Assembly: GCA_027924585.1 (NCBI GenBank)
Contig: BSBM01000307.1
Location: forward strand, 15,919,501 to 15,983,500
DNA: 64,000 bases
Source of the DNA: Larix kaempferi
Taxonomy: Eukaryota > Streptophyta > Pinopsida > Pinales > Pinaceae
Direction of reading: 5' to 3'
Positions 43,100 through 55,145 of the stretch are shown in pieces. The notes beneath the pieces were generated by a model. The model saw only the letters and a program-made list of their open reading frames with translations. It did not search any database and was not told the DNA's origin. The first letter of the stretch is position 1, and the number at the start of each line of letters is the position of its first letter. The translations under genes and the position numbers were made by a program.

Positions 43100-44000
43100 T
43101 GTAATGACCCCCATCAGATCCTGTTGATTTTTTTGGCTTATTTGCTTATGTAATTTGGTTAAGGGATTTCGTAAAAACACTTGTCAAAAATACCACTGAG
43201 ATGTGCCAAATAGTCTTAGTTGGTTTTTGTATTCGATGTACTGCTGATACGTTGATGCAGGAGCATAGGCTCAAGAGGGCGAAGTCATTCATGACTTCAC
43301 AAGGTCAAGGGAACTCTTAAGAGACCTAGGGTCTCGTACATTTGTAATTTGCTTTATTTTGTAAACGTTGAATAAAATGGATAAGGAATCTAGATCCTTT
43401 TCCACATGTAATAGTTAGGATTGAGTTAGTTGTGAGTCATCGGGTTAGCACAGATCAATAAGGAATGTACTCCTTTGCTATAGGATCTGGAAACAGAATC
43501 CTCCTGTATTTAAATCAGTTCAAGTTATTTTCTTAGCAGCTTAGTTAGCTTACAAATCTTGTTGGCTCACAGAAGCTTAGGTTAGCTCACAGAGCTTAGG
43601 ATAGCTCATAGAGGTTTGAGGATAGCTCAAAGAAGCTTTGATTAGCTCATAGAGGTTTGAGGATTAGCTCATAGAGCTTGAGAGGGAGGAATGAGAGGTG
43701 TGTGCACAAAAGAGTGAGCGAGAAGTGAATGGAGGAATGAGAGGTGTGTGTATTTGAATTTCCGGTGAATTGAATAAAGAACAAAGGATTAGAATCTGCG
43801 TGTGGTTTTGATGGATTAGAAGTATGAATTCATCCTGCTCTCACTCCATATAACCCTATGTATAAACTCTATGGCTTTGGATTGCCATAGTTTCCGAATT
43901 GCAGAGAAGAATTGATCCTGTCAGTGATCAATTAAGTGAAGCTTTGTAGCCCTAGGGTTAAGCCTTAACCAATCGCTCAAATAAAACAAGATCGTAGAGT
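43100..44000 (+). repeat. LTR-like sequence (TGTAATGACC start)
   Basis: Opens TGTAATGACCCC, the same opening style as the LTR at 60866. It holds a TATTTAAATC box near 43510 and about six copies of a TTAGCTCATAGAGG-type unit (roughly 20 bp, 43555-43680). It shares ordered blocks with 22645-23000. The 3' boundary and primer site were not found, so the end is approximate. Confidence 0.4.
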
Positions 44001-46655
44001 GGGGATCGATCGTGGGGAAAAGATCAATGGTTTATAGTGATATCGCCGGGGGAAGATGCAAGCTTTGAAAAACTTTTCATGTGCGTGATATTCTATGGAA
44101 TGCTCTTAATAAATTTTGGAATCCACCGTTGATTTGGTGGGGACACTGATTGAACGATCAGAAAGCCATTTCACCGTGAAATTGATAGATCAACGATTGA
44201 GATCGAGATCGAAAACGGGGAAGAAGCGTTGTGCGGAAACTCTATTCCCGCCTTTCGGAAAGAAACCCGTTGCGGAAGAAAGTGCGGAAAGAGTTTGTTT
44301 CGGGTATCAAGGGTTTCGGATCTTGATATTCGTAGCGCTAACAGTGAACAGTAAATGCAATAGAGATTTCTTTGCATAAATAACAAGGAAAATAAACCCT
44401 ATATATCATATTCATATAACTTTGAGTTTACAATGACTGTAACACTAGTTATAAGGTGGACAAACAAATTTGAAATTACTTTAACTCTAACCTGTAGCCT
44501 TCTTTGGTTTCTCGATTTTTCTTTGGTGTCTGCAGCCAGCTCCTCAAAACAACCCAAAGCGTCTTCTTCTTAGACTTCGTTATTATGCTTCAACGCCCTC
44601 CTTCACTACCCAAAAACGTTATGCACAGTCGTAACAAGAAGGAAGACTACAATGAGAGTACCTAATAACGCAATAGGTGTCAATATGGATTGCAGCTCCC
44701 TTTTTGGATGTAACAACCCTTGATATTGTCCCAGATGAAGCATGGGGATCACTGTAGATGTGGAACTGTAAGGATATGCACCCAACAGAAAGTAAATTGT
44801 CCTCACAAACAAGATTGTGTCCTCTCCAGACGATGTCATGGCCCACGTAGTCCAAAATCAGCCAACAAATCAAGAATATGGCCTCCACAAGATGAAATCG
44901 ACCCCTTTGTTACTCCTTTTTTTCAAAAACATAAAAACCAAAAAAGACGAAAAAAGAATATGCATGAATCTATAGCATCTTATATCTAGATGGGCCTGAA
45001 AATTTGTTGTATGTATAACCACGACATGAGCCTATAATCCTAGGTATAATATAATATTGTTACTTGTTAGACTCATAGGAAGACCCCCTTAGGCTAAATC
45101 TTATTATAGAATATGCTATGGGGATGGCGCTAGGGAGTGCTAGTTTCTTATAATATTCTTATTTTACTTATTGCATAATCATTTCTAGCTTTTATTCTAT
45201 TGCTTGTCAAGGATATTTATAACTTACATCGTAGGGAGGCAGCTCTATGGGTTAAATATAAATATGTTTCTAATGTGGAGATATCCCAACCTTTAGACTA
45301 TCTAATATATGTTGTATGTTGTTAGTATGATAGGAGATCAAGATATTAAAGTTGTCACCACAATTTTAACATATCAATGTATTTTTAGGAGTTAGAACTG
45401 GCTTCGATCACCTCGTTTAATGGCTTGCAAGGTATGGGAAACTTCATTTCCTTTAGAGCTCAAGAAATCTCACTTGGGAGTGAGTGAATTGAACAATGCA
45501 AATACATAAATGAGGCAGAGGCTATAGATTGGCATTGCATGATATGTGGTAGATGTAAGGTAAGCATCATTGAAAATTGACTGGAGGGATATCTTAGCAA
45601 GTAATCAGATTTTCATTAGGAGATCAATAGTTTCAATGGTATAATATTGGTCTAAAAAATCTAAGTTAATGGTTCAAATTCCTTTTATCTTTATAAGAAT
45701 TTCTTATGGTTGGAAGAGGTAATGATAAAAATTCTTAATATTTAAAAGGATTGTATAGGTTCTTGTAGGTTTTCTCCAAGTAGGACCTTGACCAATGTAT
45801 TGAATTGTCAAACTTATGGAGAGAAGATAGAGAAAATATAGCACCGTATATCTCTTCTCATTATTCTAATATCCCTAGTTACCTAATTGATATGTCAATT
45901 AAGAAAGTAGATTTGTAAGGCATACCACCGTAGAAATTTTAGCTCATATTATTTCCATAAGAAGAGAGATCATAATGAGTCATAATTGTTTGAATGCATA
46001 TGATAGATCTCTTTGTAAAGCTACAAGAAACAATAATGAGTCATATCATGCCAATAGTTAGAATTAATAGCATAAAGAGGAAATATCTTGTGTAGAATCA
46101 TAAGAGAGTCTATGGAAATAGACTAATTTAGTACAATTATTTTATCCTTATGGTATCCTTACTTATTGGCATGGGACCTTGAATGATATATAAGTAATTT
46201 GATCAAGTAACCAGTAAATCCACCTAGCTATGTATAAATGCAGTAGTTACTGACTAGAAATAATACTATGTTTGGATGTAACCTCAACATCTAACCTCAT
46301 ATGAAAATGACATGATCCCTTATGTGGTAAGCTAAAATTGATTACTAGTTATGCACTTGAATCCATTCAAATTAACAAACTCACTGTCCCCATCCTTCTA
46401 GTACAAATAAACCTCACAATCAATGCCTTAGAAGCCATGCTTATTACATTATTTAACTTCATGTCATCCACCACAATAGGCTAATATACATGGTCAATTT
46501 CATGGTATACCCTCTCAACCTCCTTATTTGTATCAAGTCATTTTCCTTGTGAAATCCATTAATCAAACGTTTGTAAGTATGAATACTTGCTTCACAACCA
46601 TTTTCCTTCATATGGTGCTCCACTAGTGCAAGAATATAAATTTTAGGCCTAAAGG
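44001..46655. other. Unassigned DNA
   Basis: 44116-44379 and 44619-44888 (minus) are short open frames without a recognisable family. 45000-46650 is AT-rich with no repeats or coding blocks that I can identify. Confidence 0.35.
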
Positions 46656-46659
46656 TCTA

Positions 46660-47345
46660 ACAATGATGTCTCCAACCACCAAAGCTAACCTCTTGAGGGG
46701 ATATTTGTCCTTATAGTCAAAATATGGGAATTGTTAAGAAGTTTTTGAGCATTAGGTATGGGTCTTGGGGTTCTAGACATGGTTAAGGAATGGAAACTGG
46801 GCCTAATTAGGACCTAAAGAAAGCTTCTAGGTATCTATAGCCAAGAATGATATGTTGAAATACCACAATAGACCTTTCCACGATATCTTTGGCCTATGAG
46901 TGGGTTTTTTGTGGCACAGTGAGAATTTTAAGACTAATTATAGGTTCAAACACCTTAGATATGGTTGGGGAGAAAAGAGTGGGACTTAGGTCCTAAAGGA
47001 AATTCCAGGCATATTTGGCTAAGAATAATTCCTACAATCACCAAACATGACCTCCCAATAGCATATTATTCATATAAGTGGGGATATTAGTGCCATTAGA
47101 ATTTTTTGAGAACCTGGTATAGATATTGGGTTCCCTAGACATGCTTGAGGGAGAAAAAATATTGGGCCTTAATCCCTGAAAAACCTTTTGAGAATCCATG
47201 ACCAAGAAGAACAACGTACTTGAACAAACACACATGGATTCTTGAGAGTATCTTTAGTGTTTGAGTAGGGATGTATATGTCATTAGATGGTTTTGAATAG
47301 TAGTTAGGGGTCTTGAGGCTCTATACATAGTTAAGGAAGGAAGTC
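46660..47345. repeat. Diverged ~180-bp tandem repeats, about 4 copies
   Basis: The motif AGACATGGTTAAGGAA and variants recur at about 46778, 46958, 47137 and 47322, spacing 179-185. Within each unit the order is conserved: a CCAAA...GACCTCC block, GGGGATATT, TTTTTGAG, then GGGCCTTA and a CCAAGAA block. Divergence is high, so the array is old. Confidence 0.7.
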
Positions 47346-47525
47346 GGAACTCCAAAGGTCTCAACTTCGCAGAATCGCACTGCCTCCAACTTCTGCGATC
47401 CGCAATCCGTGACGCGGGAGTCAGAAGTTGGAACTTCAACGCATCACGCTGAGAAATCACGCCTCCGACTTCCGAAATCCGCAATCTGCACTGTGGGTTC
47501 GGAAAGTCGGAAGTTTGATCCACTC

Positions 47526-49220
47526 TGCAATGTCTCCTCCCTTCATTTGACCCACAGAGGGAACATGAACAGATAAGGGGTTTCTATTTCTCCCCCAAAG
47601 TCATGACCGAACATTCTGAACCTCCTGGGAGGCTGGGCCTCAACAAGACTTGGCCCTATTCATCAATCAAAGAATTCATAAAAACACATGATATAAACCG
47701 CAGAGAACAATTATGCTTTTATTGAAATATCCAAGCAACTAGCTATAAAATACAACGTTCCAACCCAACCATAGGTCTCTGCCCAACCTATATTGTTTCA
47801 ACGTCACTTAGAGACTACCCCTGAGATGGGGCTATGTATCCACTAAGGATGAAATAGTCAAGTCCACTCATAGCCTTAGGCACAGTGAATCAGGGTCATA
47901 CAACGCACAACTGGCTCTGGAAAGCAAGTGGGGAGACAGGGTAGGAGTTTTCTAAGTTAATGAGCTCAACACACAGAGCTATAGGCATATCCAATTGACT
48001 TCAAATCATAGTCCAGGAACCCCTATCCTTCCTATTTTACCGCAGCTGCAACACCGCCAAGTTGTCCATATTTACTATTTTGAGCAACTGCGACACCTCC
48101 AAAAGTGCCTATTTTTCCTATTTCAAGCAACTACAACACCTAAATTTGTCCATTTTTCTAATTTCGAGCAGCTGCGACACTTCCAAAAGTGCCTATTTTT
48201 CCTATTTAGAGTAGCTGCAAACACCGCTAAAATTGCCCATTATTCCTATCTTTAGCAGCTGTGACTCCACTAAAGTTGCCTATCCTTCGTATTTGCAACA
48301 CCACCAAGTTGCCTATTTTTCCTATTTCGAGTAGCTGCGACACCTCCAAAAGTGCCTATTCTTCCTATTTCAAGCAGCCGCAACACCTAAGGTTGTCCAT
48401 TCTTCCTATTTTGAGCAGCTACGACACCTCCAAAAGTGCCTATTTTTCCTATTTCGAGCAGCTGCAACACCGCTAAAATTGCCCATTATTCCTATCTTTA
48501 GCAGCCGCGACTCCGCTAAAGTTGCCTATCCTTCCTATTTTACCGCAGCTGCAACACCACCTAGTTGCCTATTTTTCCTATTTCGAGTAGCTGCACCACC
48601 TCCAAAAGTGCCTATTCTTCCTATTTCAAGCAGCCGCAACACGTAAAGTTGTCCATTCTTCCTATTTCGAGCAGCTGTGACACCTCCAAAAGTGCCTATT
48701 TTTCCTATTTTGAGTAATTGCAACACCACTAAAATTGCCCATTATTCCTATCTTTAGCAGCTGCGACTCCGCTAAAGTTGCCTATCCTTCCTATTTTACC
48801 GTAGCTGCAACACCACCAAGTTGCCTATTTTTCATATTTCGAGCAGCTCTGACACCTCCAAAAAGTGCCTATTTTTCCTATTTCAAGCAACTGCAACACC
48901 TAAATTTGTTTATTTTTCCTATTTCGAGCAGCTGGGACAACTCCAAAAGTGCATATTTTTCCTATTTCGAGCAGCTGCGACACCTCCAAAAGTGCATATT
49001 TTTCCTATTTCGAGCAGCTGCAACACCTAAATTTGTCCATTTTTCCTATTTCGACCAGCTACGACACCTCCAAAAGTACCTATTTTTCCTATTTCGCGTC
49101 GCTACAACACCACTAAAATTGCCCATTATTTCTATCTTTAGCAGCTGTGACTCCGCTGAAGTTGCCTATCCCTCCTATTTTACCACAGCTGCAACACCGC
49201 CAAATTGCCTATTTTTTTCA
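47526..49220 (-). repeat. Probable minus-strand LTR containing a 43-bp tandem array
   Basis: The reverse complement of 47700-47850 shares ordered blocks with the R/U5 part of the LTR at 60866-62245: a CTCRGGGGTRG block, ACCTATGGYTGGG, GGAACGTTG and ATAGCTAGTTGCTTGG. On the minus strand the sequence ends ACATTGCA at 47526, followed by a degraded TGG-ATCA primer-site-like stretch. The other end is cut by the element inserted at 49221. Confidence 0.5.
47990..49216. repeat. 43-bp tandem array with 6-unit higher-order structure
   Basis: About 28 units of the form TATTTCGAGCAGCTGCGACA plus CCTCCAAAAGTGCC. Variant types follow a fixed order (CTCCAAAAG, CTAAATTTG, CTCCAAAAG, CGCTAAAATTG, CGCTAAAGTTG, CACCAAGTTG). 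The ACCGCAGCTGCAACACC type recurs about every 256 bp (48541, 48797), with a longer interval before 49182. The unit is not a multiple of three, so apparent open frames are incidental. Confidence 0.93.
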
Positions 49221-51220
49221 TGTCCCAAATTTGGAATTGGGTCACAATGGCCTAATCACATTGGCCATATTCATTAGAGTTTGTCAAATTGATGTTAAGG
49301 GTCAAATAATTGCCAAAGAGGAAAATTACTAGTTTCCTAGGTTTGGGGTGGAAGCTTTCGGATTTGGAATCATGGGGATAATAAATGATGTTGGAACATT
49401 AGGATGGCATAAATATTTAATAAAGGAGATGAATAAATATATACAAGTGAAAATCAAAGTGGCATTTGATCATGAAGACACACGGAGGAAGTGGGACCCA
49501 CACAAGCTATAATTTATGTGCCACATGGCATCCTCTTCTTGCAATTTCAAATCCATGGGAAGCCTAATGTTCTTGGGATGAGTTATAAGGTCAATAATAC
49601 TTGGCATGAGTCAATGAGGTCTAAATATAGAGGAAGAGTAACTCCCATGGAAGAGAAAGAGGCAATTTGGAGCTAGTGAGACACTTGGGCTAGATTCCCT
49701 AGCTCTATGACAACAATGATGAAGATGCTATGACACCTATGACACAAATCAGACCTGAAGGTTGACATATGACATATATGACATGTCAAGGCTAAAAATA
49801 GACTCCAAGAGGGGGTGTTATGGCAGCTAAGATGCTTCCACATGTGATTTAGTGGAAGTGGGAGACTAGGAATTGTTGTACAAGTGGTGTTCTTTGGAAT
49901 CTCTTCTCAACTTGAGTTGGAATGAGTCTCTTGGAAGGAATTCGACCCATAGAGGAAATTAGAAAAATGTCAATAACAAAGAATGAAAACAGCTTTTGAT
50001 CATTTTTATAATTTGCAATTGCATTTATGAAGAGGGAGAGCTACTGGATGACTAGTTTCTTGCCTTAGCCAATTTCGAGGGTGAAAGATTCCCATCCAAG
50101 TTGGTAATTGGAAAGGGCATTCAGACCTTTCATTTGGAGCTTTAATGAGGTCTTTATTTGCAGGTGTAAGCTACAGGGCAGCTCATGGTTTCTTCTATTG
50201 CAGCTCACTCCTTCATCCATTTCCAGTTTTGAAGGCATATTCTTGATCCTTGAGGGAGGACGTTTTTGGTGAGCTATTGTACTCTTTGGGGGAGATTCTA
50301 ATGCACCATTTCTTTTGTAATATGAATTAAATACTCCGTTCTTCATCTACAAAAATTTTCAGGTCGAAATTCAAAGTAGAAATGTGTAAATCTCATTTTT
50401 AATGAAAGAACAGTGCCATTTCCCCACTACCTTGTTGTGAACCAATGTCATGCTGATGATTTCGAATGAATGAATGATTATTTGATACATTTGTGATTAA
50501 TAGACTTCCATGGATGTATTTTACAACTTTCATGTATTGTATTTGAGCATTTGAAGTATTTTTACTTAGTTTAATTGCATTGGGAGAAGAAATAGTGTCA
50601 TTTCCCCAAGGGTCGAATGGGTGATTTTTGTAGCTGAATGGGAGAGGGTTGGAACAGATATAATAATAAATTAATGGTGCAAATGAGACCTTAATAATAT
50701 CCTTAATACATTCCCTACCTTTTTTCAGAAATTTGAGTGGGTTTGGAGGCATTTGGGAAGCCATTTCTAGTACTTATCCTAGGGGGATTTGAACACCAAA
50801 TTACTAGTAAAATTGCATACTTGGTCCAGAATCTTAAGAGAGTTTTCAAAGGTATTTTGGTGGCCATATACCATCCCTGAACATCATATTCAAGTCCTAA
50901 TATCATTCATCTATCTTCCTTGAATATTTGAAGGCATTCAAAGTCAATTTGAGACCTAGAGACCAATACTAGTCAAAGGGAAATTACTAGTAAAATTCCC
51001 TACATTGGATAGAATTGAAAGAGGATTTGAAGAATCATTTTAAAGGTCCAAAAGAATCCCTGAAACACATGTTTATGTTCTAATGTCATCCATATACCTT
51101 CTCAGAATATTTGGGAGCAATTGGAGCAATTTGGGGACCTAGAGCTCAAAACTAGTCAAAGGTCTAACTAGGGAAAAAAGTGAAAAATTGCCATTTTAAT
51201 AAAATTCCTAACAAGGGACA
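49221..51220 (+). repeat. 5' LTR of the pol-less 2-kb-LTR element
   Basis: TGTCCC at the start and GGGACA at the end form a perfect 6-bp terminal inverse; length 2,000 bp. The first 517 bp align closely with 53986-54503. The preceding five bases, TTTCA, would be the target duplication, with the right copy off the window. Confidence 0.8.
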
Positions 51221-51226
51221 ATATAG

Positions 51227-51238
51227 TGGTATCAGAGC
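51227..51238 (+). other. Primer binding site, 2-kb-LTR element
   Basis: TGGTATCAGAGC, an exact 12-base initiator tRNA-Met complement, six bases after GGGACA. Confidence 0.88.
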
Positions 51239-51291
51239 ATGGTACTTGCACCTGTGAGTTAATATCATACATTGAATAATAAGTTGCAGCC

Positions 51292-52937
51292 ATGTATTAC
51301 TATTATGATGAATCCTATGAGTACAATTCTTATGAGGAATATGCAGATGCTTATGGACAATATAAAAGAGAATGTGAATGGTATGAGGAAGAGGTGCCAT
51401 CATGCAACACTTCTTACCATTTCAGGAGAAATGAAGATTATTCTTATGAATTTAAATCTGATGAAGATGAGTGTGTCACACCAACCAAGATTAATTCTAT
51501 GAATGAGTTCCAAAGATGGAGAGCAACATATAACACCTTGCCCCAACAATATCAAAAATATCAAGAATATCTTGCTTTGAGCAAAAATACACAAAATGCC
51601 ATTTCTTTTGAGTACTATGCTGAACATATTTTTGCAAATAGGCCCAAAAATGAAGATGTGGAGTTATTAAAGAAAGGTTTATGCCCTTCTTGTAAAGAAC
51701 CTTGGAGAGAGTATCATATATGTGTGCCTGAAATGAGGGTGAGTGGAAAGCTCAATGAAATATCTGAAGCTTCCGCGAAGGCATGTATGTCCTACTTGAG
51801 GAGAGTTTTTGGGAATTCTTCAAAAATAGATTCCAAAGATATTGATCCTATGGAAAAAAGGGGTAAAATGCATCAGCTTGCTTGAAGGAGCAAAAGGAAG
51901 AGACATCACAAGAGCATGAAGAAGATTCTATTGAAAATATGGAAGATCATTTCGAGACACCTTCTAGCTTAGACATGAACCAAAGAGCATCTACTGATGG
52001 ATGCTTAAACTATAAAGGAGTACCTATTGATGGGTGCTCACAACTCTATGTTGGTAACATAGAGATCAATTTTGAAAATGTTGCTGCAAGCCCAAGTTCC
52101 ATTAAGCATGATAATGAAGACCTTGTAGTAGTTGAAGAAGAACCAAGATCAACTTCCCCATCACCACTCGAGCTTCATGAAGTTGGTCCAAGAAAAAATG
52201 AAGAAGATGAGGAGGGTCATTTGCAAGAGCCTCATTTGCTTGAAGGGTCCTTAAATATGAATGAAAAGAAGATCCAAGAGTCCCTCAACATTCTCCATGA
52301 CACTCAAGCATTGATGTCAAATTCTGGTTGGAGAGCTACTTCATTGGAGGAAACATCCTTCATTGAAGGCATGGGGAAGATTCAAAAAGCAATGTGCCAC
52401 ATCAAAGGTAATTTCATGTCTTTGCTTTTTGATAGAAACCATTTGTTTGAGCTTAATGAATTGTTACATGATGCATACTTGAAGAATAATGAGGATATTC
52501 ATAAGCTCACAATTCAAAATGAACAACTTCTTGAAAAGTTGCAAGATACTTGTTTTTCCTCCTATGTTTCAGATTGTCAAATGGTAGATTGTTTGGAGGA
52601 TTATCATGACATGGTGGATCATGAGAAATGTGAGAATTTGAATGTGCTTAATGTGTTTGAAGATGAACTTGAAGAGATCCAAACACTTGATGTGGTGGAA
52701 GAGGAACTTGAATTGTCTCTTGATGAAGGTTATGCAATTTTTAAAGAAGAGCATGATTCCTCTACATTGGAACCAATCTATGACAAAGGTTTCACACTTT
52801 TGAAGGAGCTGCATGATACTACCCATATGGATCCTTCCCATAATGAAACTTCTGCACCTTTTGATCATTTGGGTGAGTTAGTTAAGTCCCCTACAATTCC
52901 AAGTTTTGCAGCATTAGTCTCAATGAAGAATGGGTGA
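51292..52937 (+). pseudogene. Gag-like protein with CX2CX7HXC zinc finger, frameshifted
   Basis: ATG 51292 opens 197 codons rich in Tyr and Glu. CPSCKEPWREYHIC at about 51682-51723 (C131, C134, H142, C144) has the CX2CX7HXC spacing of chromovirus-like gypsy gag zinc fingers. A frame change near 51880 leads to 351 more codons, acidic, with a helical region (EGMGKIQKAMCHIKGNFMSLLF) and repeated ELEEIQ/EEELELSL and DKGFTLLKELHD/DEGYAIFKEEHD phrases. No protease or reverse transcriptase follows. I infer a gag-derived protein; the family is not identified. Confidence 0.6.
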
Positions 52938-53985
52938 AAGGGTTCTTTTTGATGGTTCCACATGAGGAGTATGGAACTCCTAGATTTACTTTTTATGATG
53001 ACATGGTTGGAGCACATTCTTATTCACATTTGTAGCAACATCATTTGTCACTTTATGATGATGCACATCTACATGGATTCACCAATGATATGCAGTTGAG
53101 TCACTTGAAGACTCATGGTTTTTCTTGCTCAACACTTGGTTCATTTGATGTTAGAGGAACTTCATCCAACACTTGGGTGAATAGATTTATGATGGGAGAA
53201 CATTTTTGTTGGAAGCCACATGCTTTGTTACATATTTATGATTCTCACATTCATGGATGTATGGGTGAGACTTATTTGAGTCCTTTGAAGCCTCCTTGTT
53301 TTTTATGCTCATTATTTGGTTCAGATTTTAGTGGAGATTCTTCATTCACTTCTTGGATGAAAGAATACATGGCTGAATATTTTGATGCATATCACATCCT
53401 TTTGGAGCAGCATTATAGGACATGGGATCCTCACCTATGTCATTGGAGCAGATTTGATTGGTCACTTGAAGCTTGTATGCACTTGGAAAATGGTGGTGTA
53501 CTTGCTTGGAGGTATAAGCACTTTCATGACTCTTTGATGAAGCATATCCTTGATGTACATTTTCATTATGTTGTTATGTACTTTGATGATATATATTTGG
53601 TACTCATGGTGTTTGGAAAAATGCATACAAGAAAATGGGATCCAAGAATCCTCTTATCTAATGGTGTGGGTTGGAGAGCACTCTTAATTGTTGGGGTGCA
53701 ATACAAGCAATGGGACCTTGGAATAATTTTTATCTCATTGATTTCAAATTTTTTGGGGAAACAAGTAGTATGGGAGATGGATTTCCCACTTAATAAAGTG
53801 ATTTTTATCAGAGTAGTGCAGCAGCAAGCATGGTGGTTCCTCTCTAAAATCTTCATGGAAACTCAAAGACTCAAGGTTGGGCAATTCAATGGCAATTTCA
53901 GAGAATTATACAGAAAGCAGCTTCTTCAACACCCATGTTTGAAATTGCTTGAGGACAAGCAATATTGGGAAGGGAGTATTTGTCA
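52938..53985 (+). pseudogene. Unrecognised third reading frame before the 3' LTR
   Basis: After a frame change near 52920 the text continues (GFFLMVPHEEYGTPRFTFYDD), is cut by TAG near 53033, and is then open from 53045 through the LTR boundary. It is rich in His, Trp and aromatic residues with repeated DxHxHG phrases (DDAHLHGF, DSHIHGCMG). No motif of an env, integrase or polymerase protein is seen. It may be the C-terminal part of the same ancestral protein as 51292-52937. The open frame running into the LTR is not biologically meaningful past 53985. Confidence 0.45.
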
Positions 53986-54503
53986 TGTCCCAAATTTGGC
54001 ATTGGGTCACAATGGCCTAATCACATTGGCCATATTCATTAGAGTTTGTCAAATTGATGTTAAGGGTCAAATAATTGCCAAGGAGGAAAATTACTAGTTT
54101 CCTAGGTTTGGGGTGGAAGCTTTCGGATTTGGAATAATGGGGATAATAAATGATGTTGGAACATTAGAATGGCATAAATATTTAATAAAGGAGATGAATA
54201 AATATATACAAGTGAAAATCAAAGTGGCATTTGATCATGAATACACATGGAGGAAGTGGGACACACACAAGCTAGAATTTATGTTCCAAATGGCATCCTC
54301 TTCTTGCAATTTCGAATCCATGGGAAGCCTAATGTTCTTGGGATGAGTTATAAGGTCAATAATAATTGGAATGAGTCAATGAGGTCGAAATATAGAGGAA
54401 GAGTAACTCCCATGGAAGAGGAAGAGGCAATTGGAGCTAGTGAGACACTTGCGCTAGATTCCCTAGCTCTATGACAACAATGATGAAGATGCTATGACAC
54501 TAT
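53986..54503 (+). repeat. 3' LTR of the 2-kb-LTR element, first 518 bp
   Basis: Begins TGTCCCAAATTTGG after a purine run (GGGAAGGGAG, 53968-53977). Closely matches 49221-49737; divergence begins abruptly at 54504 at the gypsy LTR start. Confidence 0.85.
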
Positions 54504-55102
54504 TGCAGGCGGTTTGATGGGGAAAGATCGTGGCACCGTTGACACCGCGACATGCCAGAGAAGGGAGCAAAAGGAGTATTTTGTGCCAAAGAATACCGCA
54601 GTTGGCGGGTTTTGGGTCACTTGGACCATACATTATGTAATAGAGAGTCAATATACCGTGGTATGTGTGTTTTGGGGGTCATTTGGACCAAGTCAGTTAG
54701 ATATTGGGTTAATTGTCCATAGTGTCGGTTAGGAAGTCAGTTGTAAGTGGAAAAATATTGTAAGGGAAAAAGCCTATAAATACATGAGAGTTGTAAGTGT
54801 TAAGGAGAGGCGATGAATGAGATGAAGAAGACAAATTGCATGCGAGATTTGTGTTTTGCCGGTGTATGATCTTGACAGTAATACAATGATGTTTTGGGTC
54901 AGTCCATGCAGCCACAACTCTCCTCCTCCCTCGGAGGAAACATGGTTCCGTCTGCTCTTCCTGGACTCCTTGGGTGAGACCTCATCCGCTCTGTGGGTGT
55001 TGTTGAGTGGGCTCAAACCTTCCCAGGCCGGTGCTCAGGGAGACTGCGGTATGCGTCAACAGTGAGGTGAACCCCTATCGACTGAGGTTGCGTTGGTCAA
55101 CA
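54504..55102 (+). repeat. 5' LTR of the gypsy element
   Basis: Start inferred where homology to the host LTR ends (TGCAGGCGG). The end TCAACA lies two bases before the primer site. Length 599 bp. Contains a TATA box at 54775-54782 and, downstream, CCTCGGAGGAAACATGG. Only one copy is in the window, so boundaries rest on the junction and the primer site. Confidence 0.68.
54775..54782 (+). promoter_or_regulatory. LTR TATA box (gypsy element)
   Basis: TATAAATA in the context AGCCTATAAATACATGAG, mid-LTR; matches the plant TATA consensus. Confidence 0.7.
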
Positions 55103-55104
55103 AA

Positions 55105-55122
55105 TGGTTCCGTTGCCAGGAC
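55105..55122 (+). other. Primer binding site, tRNA-Asp-like
   Basis: TGGTTCCGTTGCCAGGA resembles TGGCGCCGTTGCCGGGGA, the tRNA-Asp primer site known from several plant gypsy lineages, with differences mainly at former CG sites. Confidence 0.55.
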
Positions 55123-55145
55123 CGTGTGCAGAGTAGAAGGAGGTC

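Larger units (their letters stand above)
49221..54503 (+). mobile_element. Pol-less LTR element with 2-kb LTRs, interrupted in its 3' LTR
   Basis: 5' LTR 49221-51220, primer site at 51227, internal region 51240-53985, 3' LTR from 53986. The 3' LTR follows the 5' LTR closely to 54503, where the gypsy element at 54504 begins; the remaining 1.5 kb would lie beyond the window. The internal region holds a gag-like zinc-finger frame and two further frames but no protease, integrase or polymerase. LTR style and zinc-finger type suggest gypsy ancestry. Confidence 0.82.

Noticed and set aside
44619-44888. 89-codon minus-strand ORF with hydrophobic start
   Set aside because: No family recognised, no splice or promoter context, and overlapping frames are also open.
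47995-49277. Frames rich in CLFFLFRAAATP-type repeats
   Set aside because: Produced by the 43-bp array, whose unit is not a multiple of three; the frame shifts with each unit.
53045-54097. 350-codon ORF taken as a complete gene
   Set aside because: Its last ~37 codons lie in the 3' LTR and its start is just after a stop in a longer decayed frame, so the boundaries are accidental.
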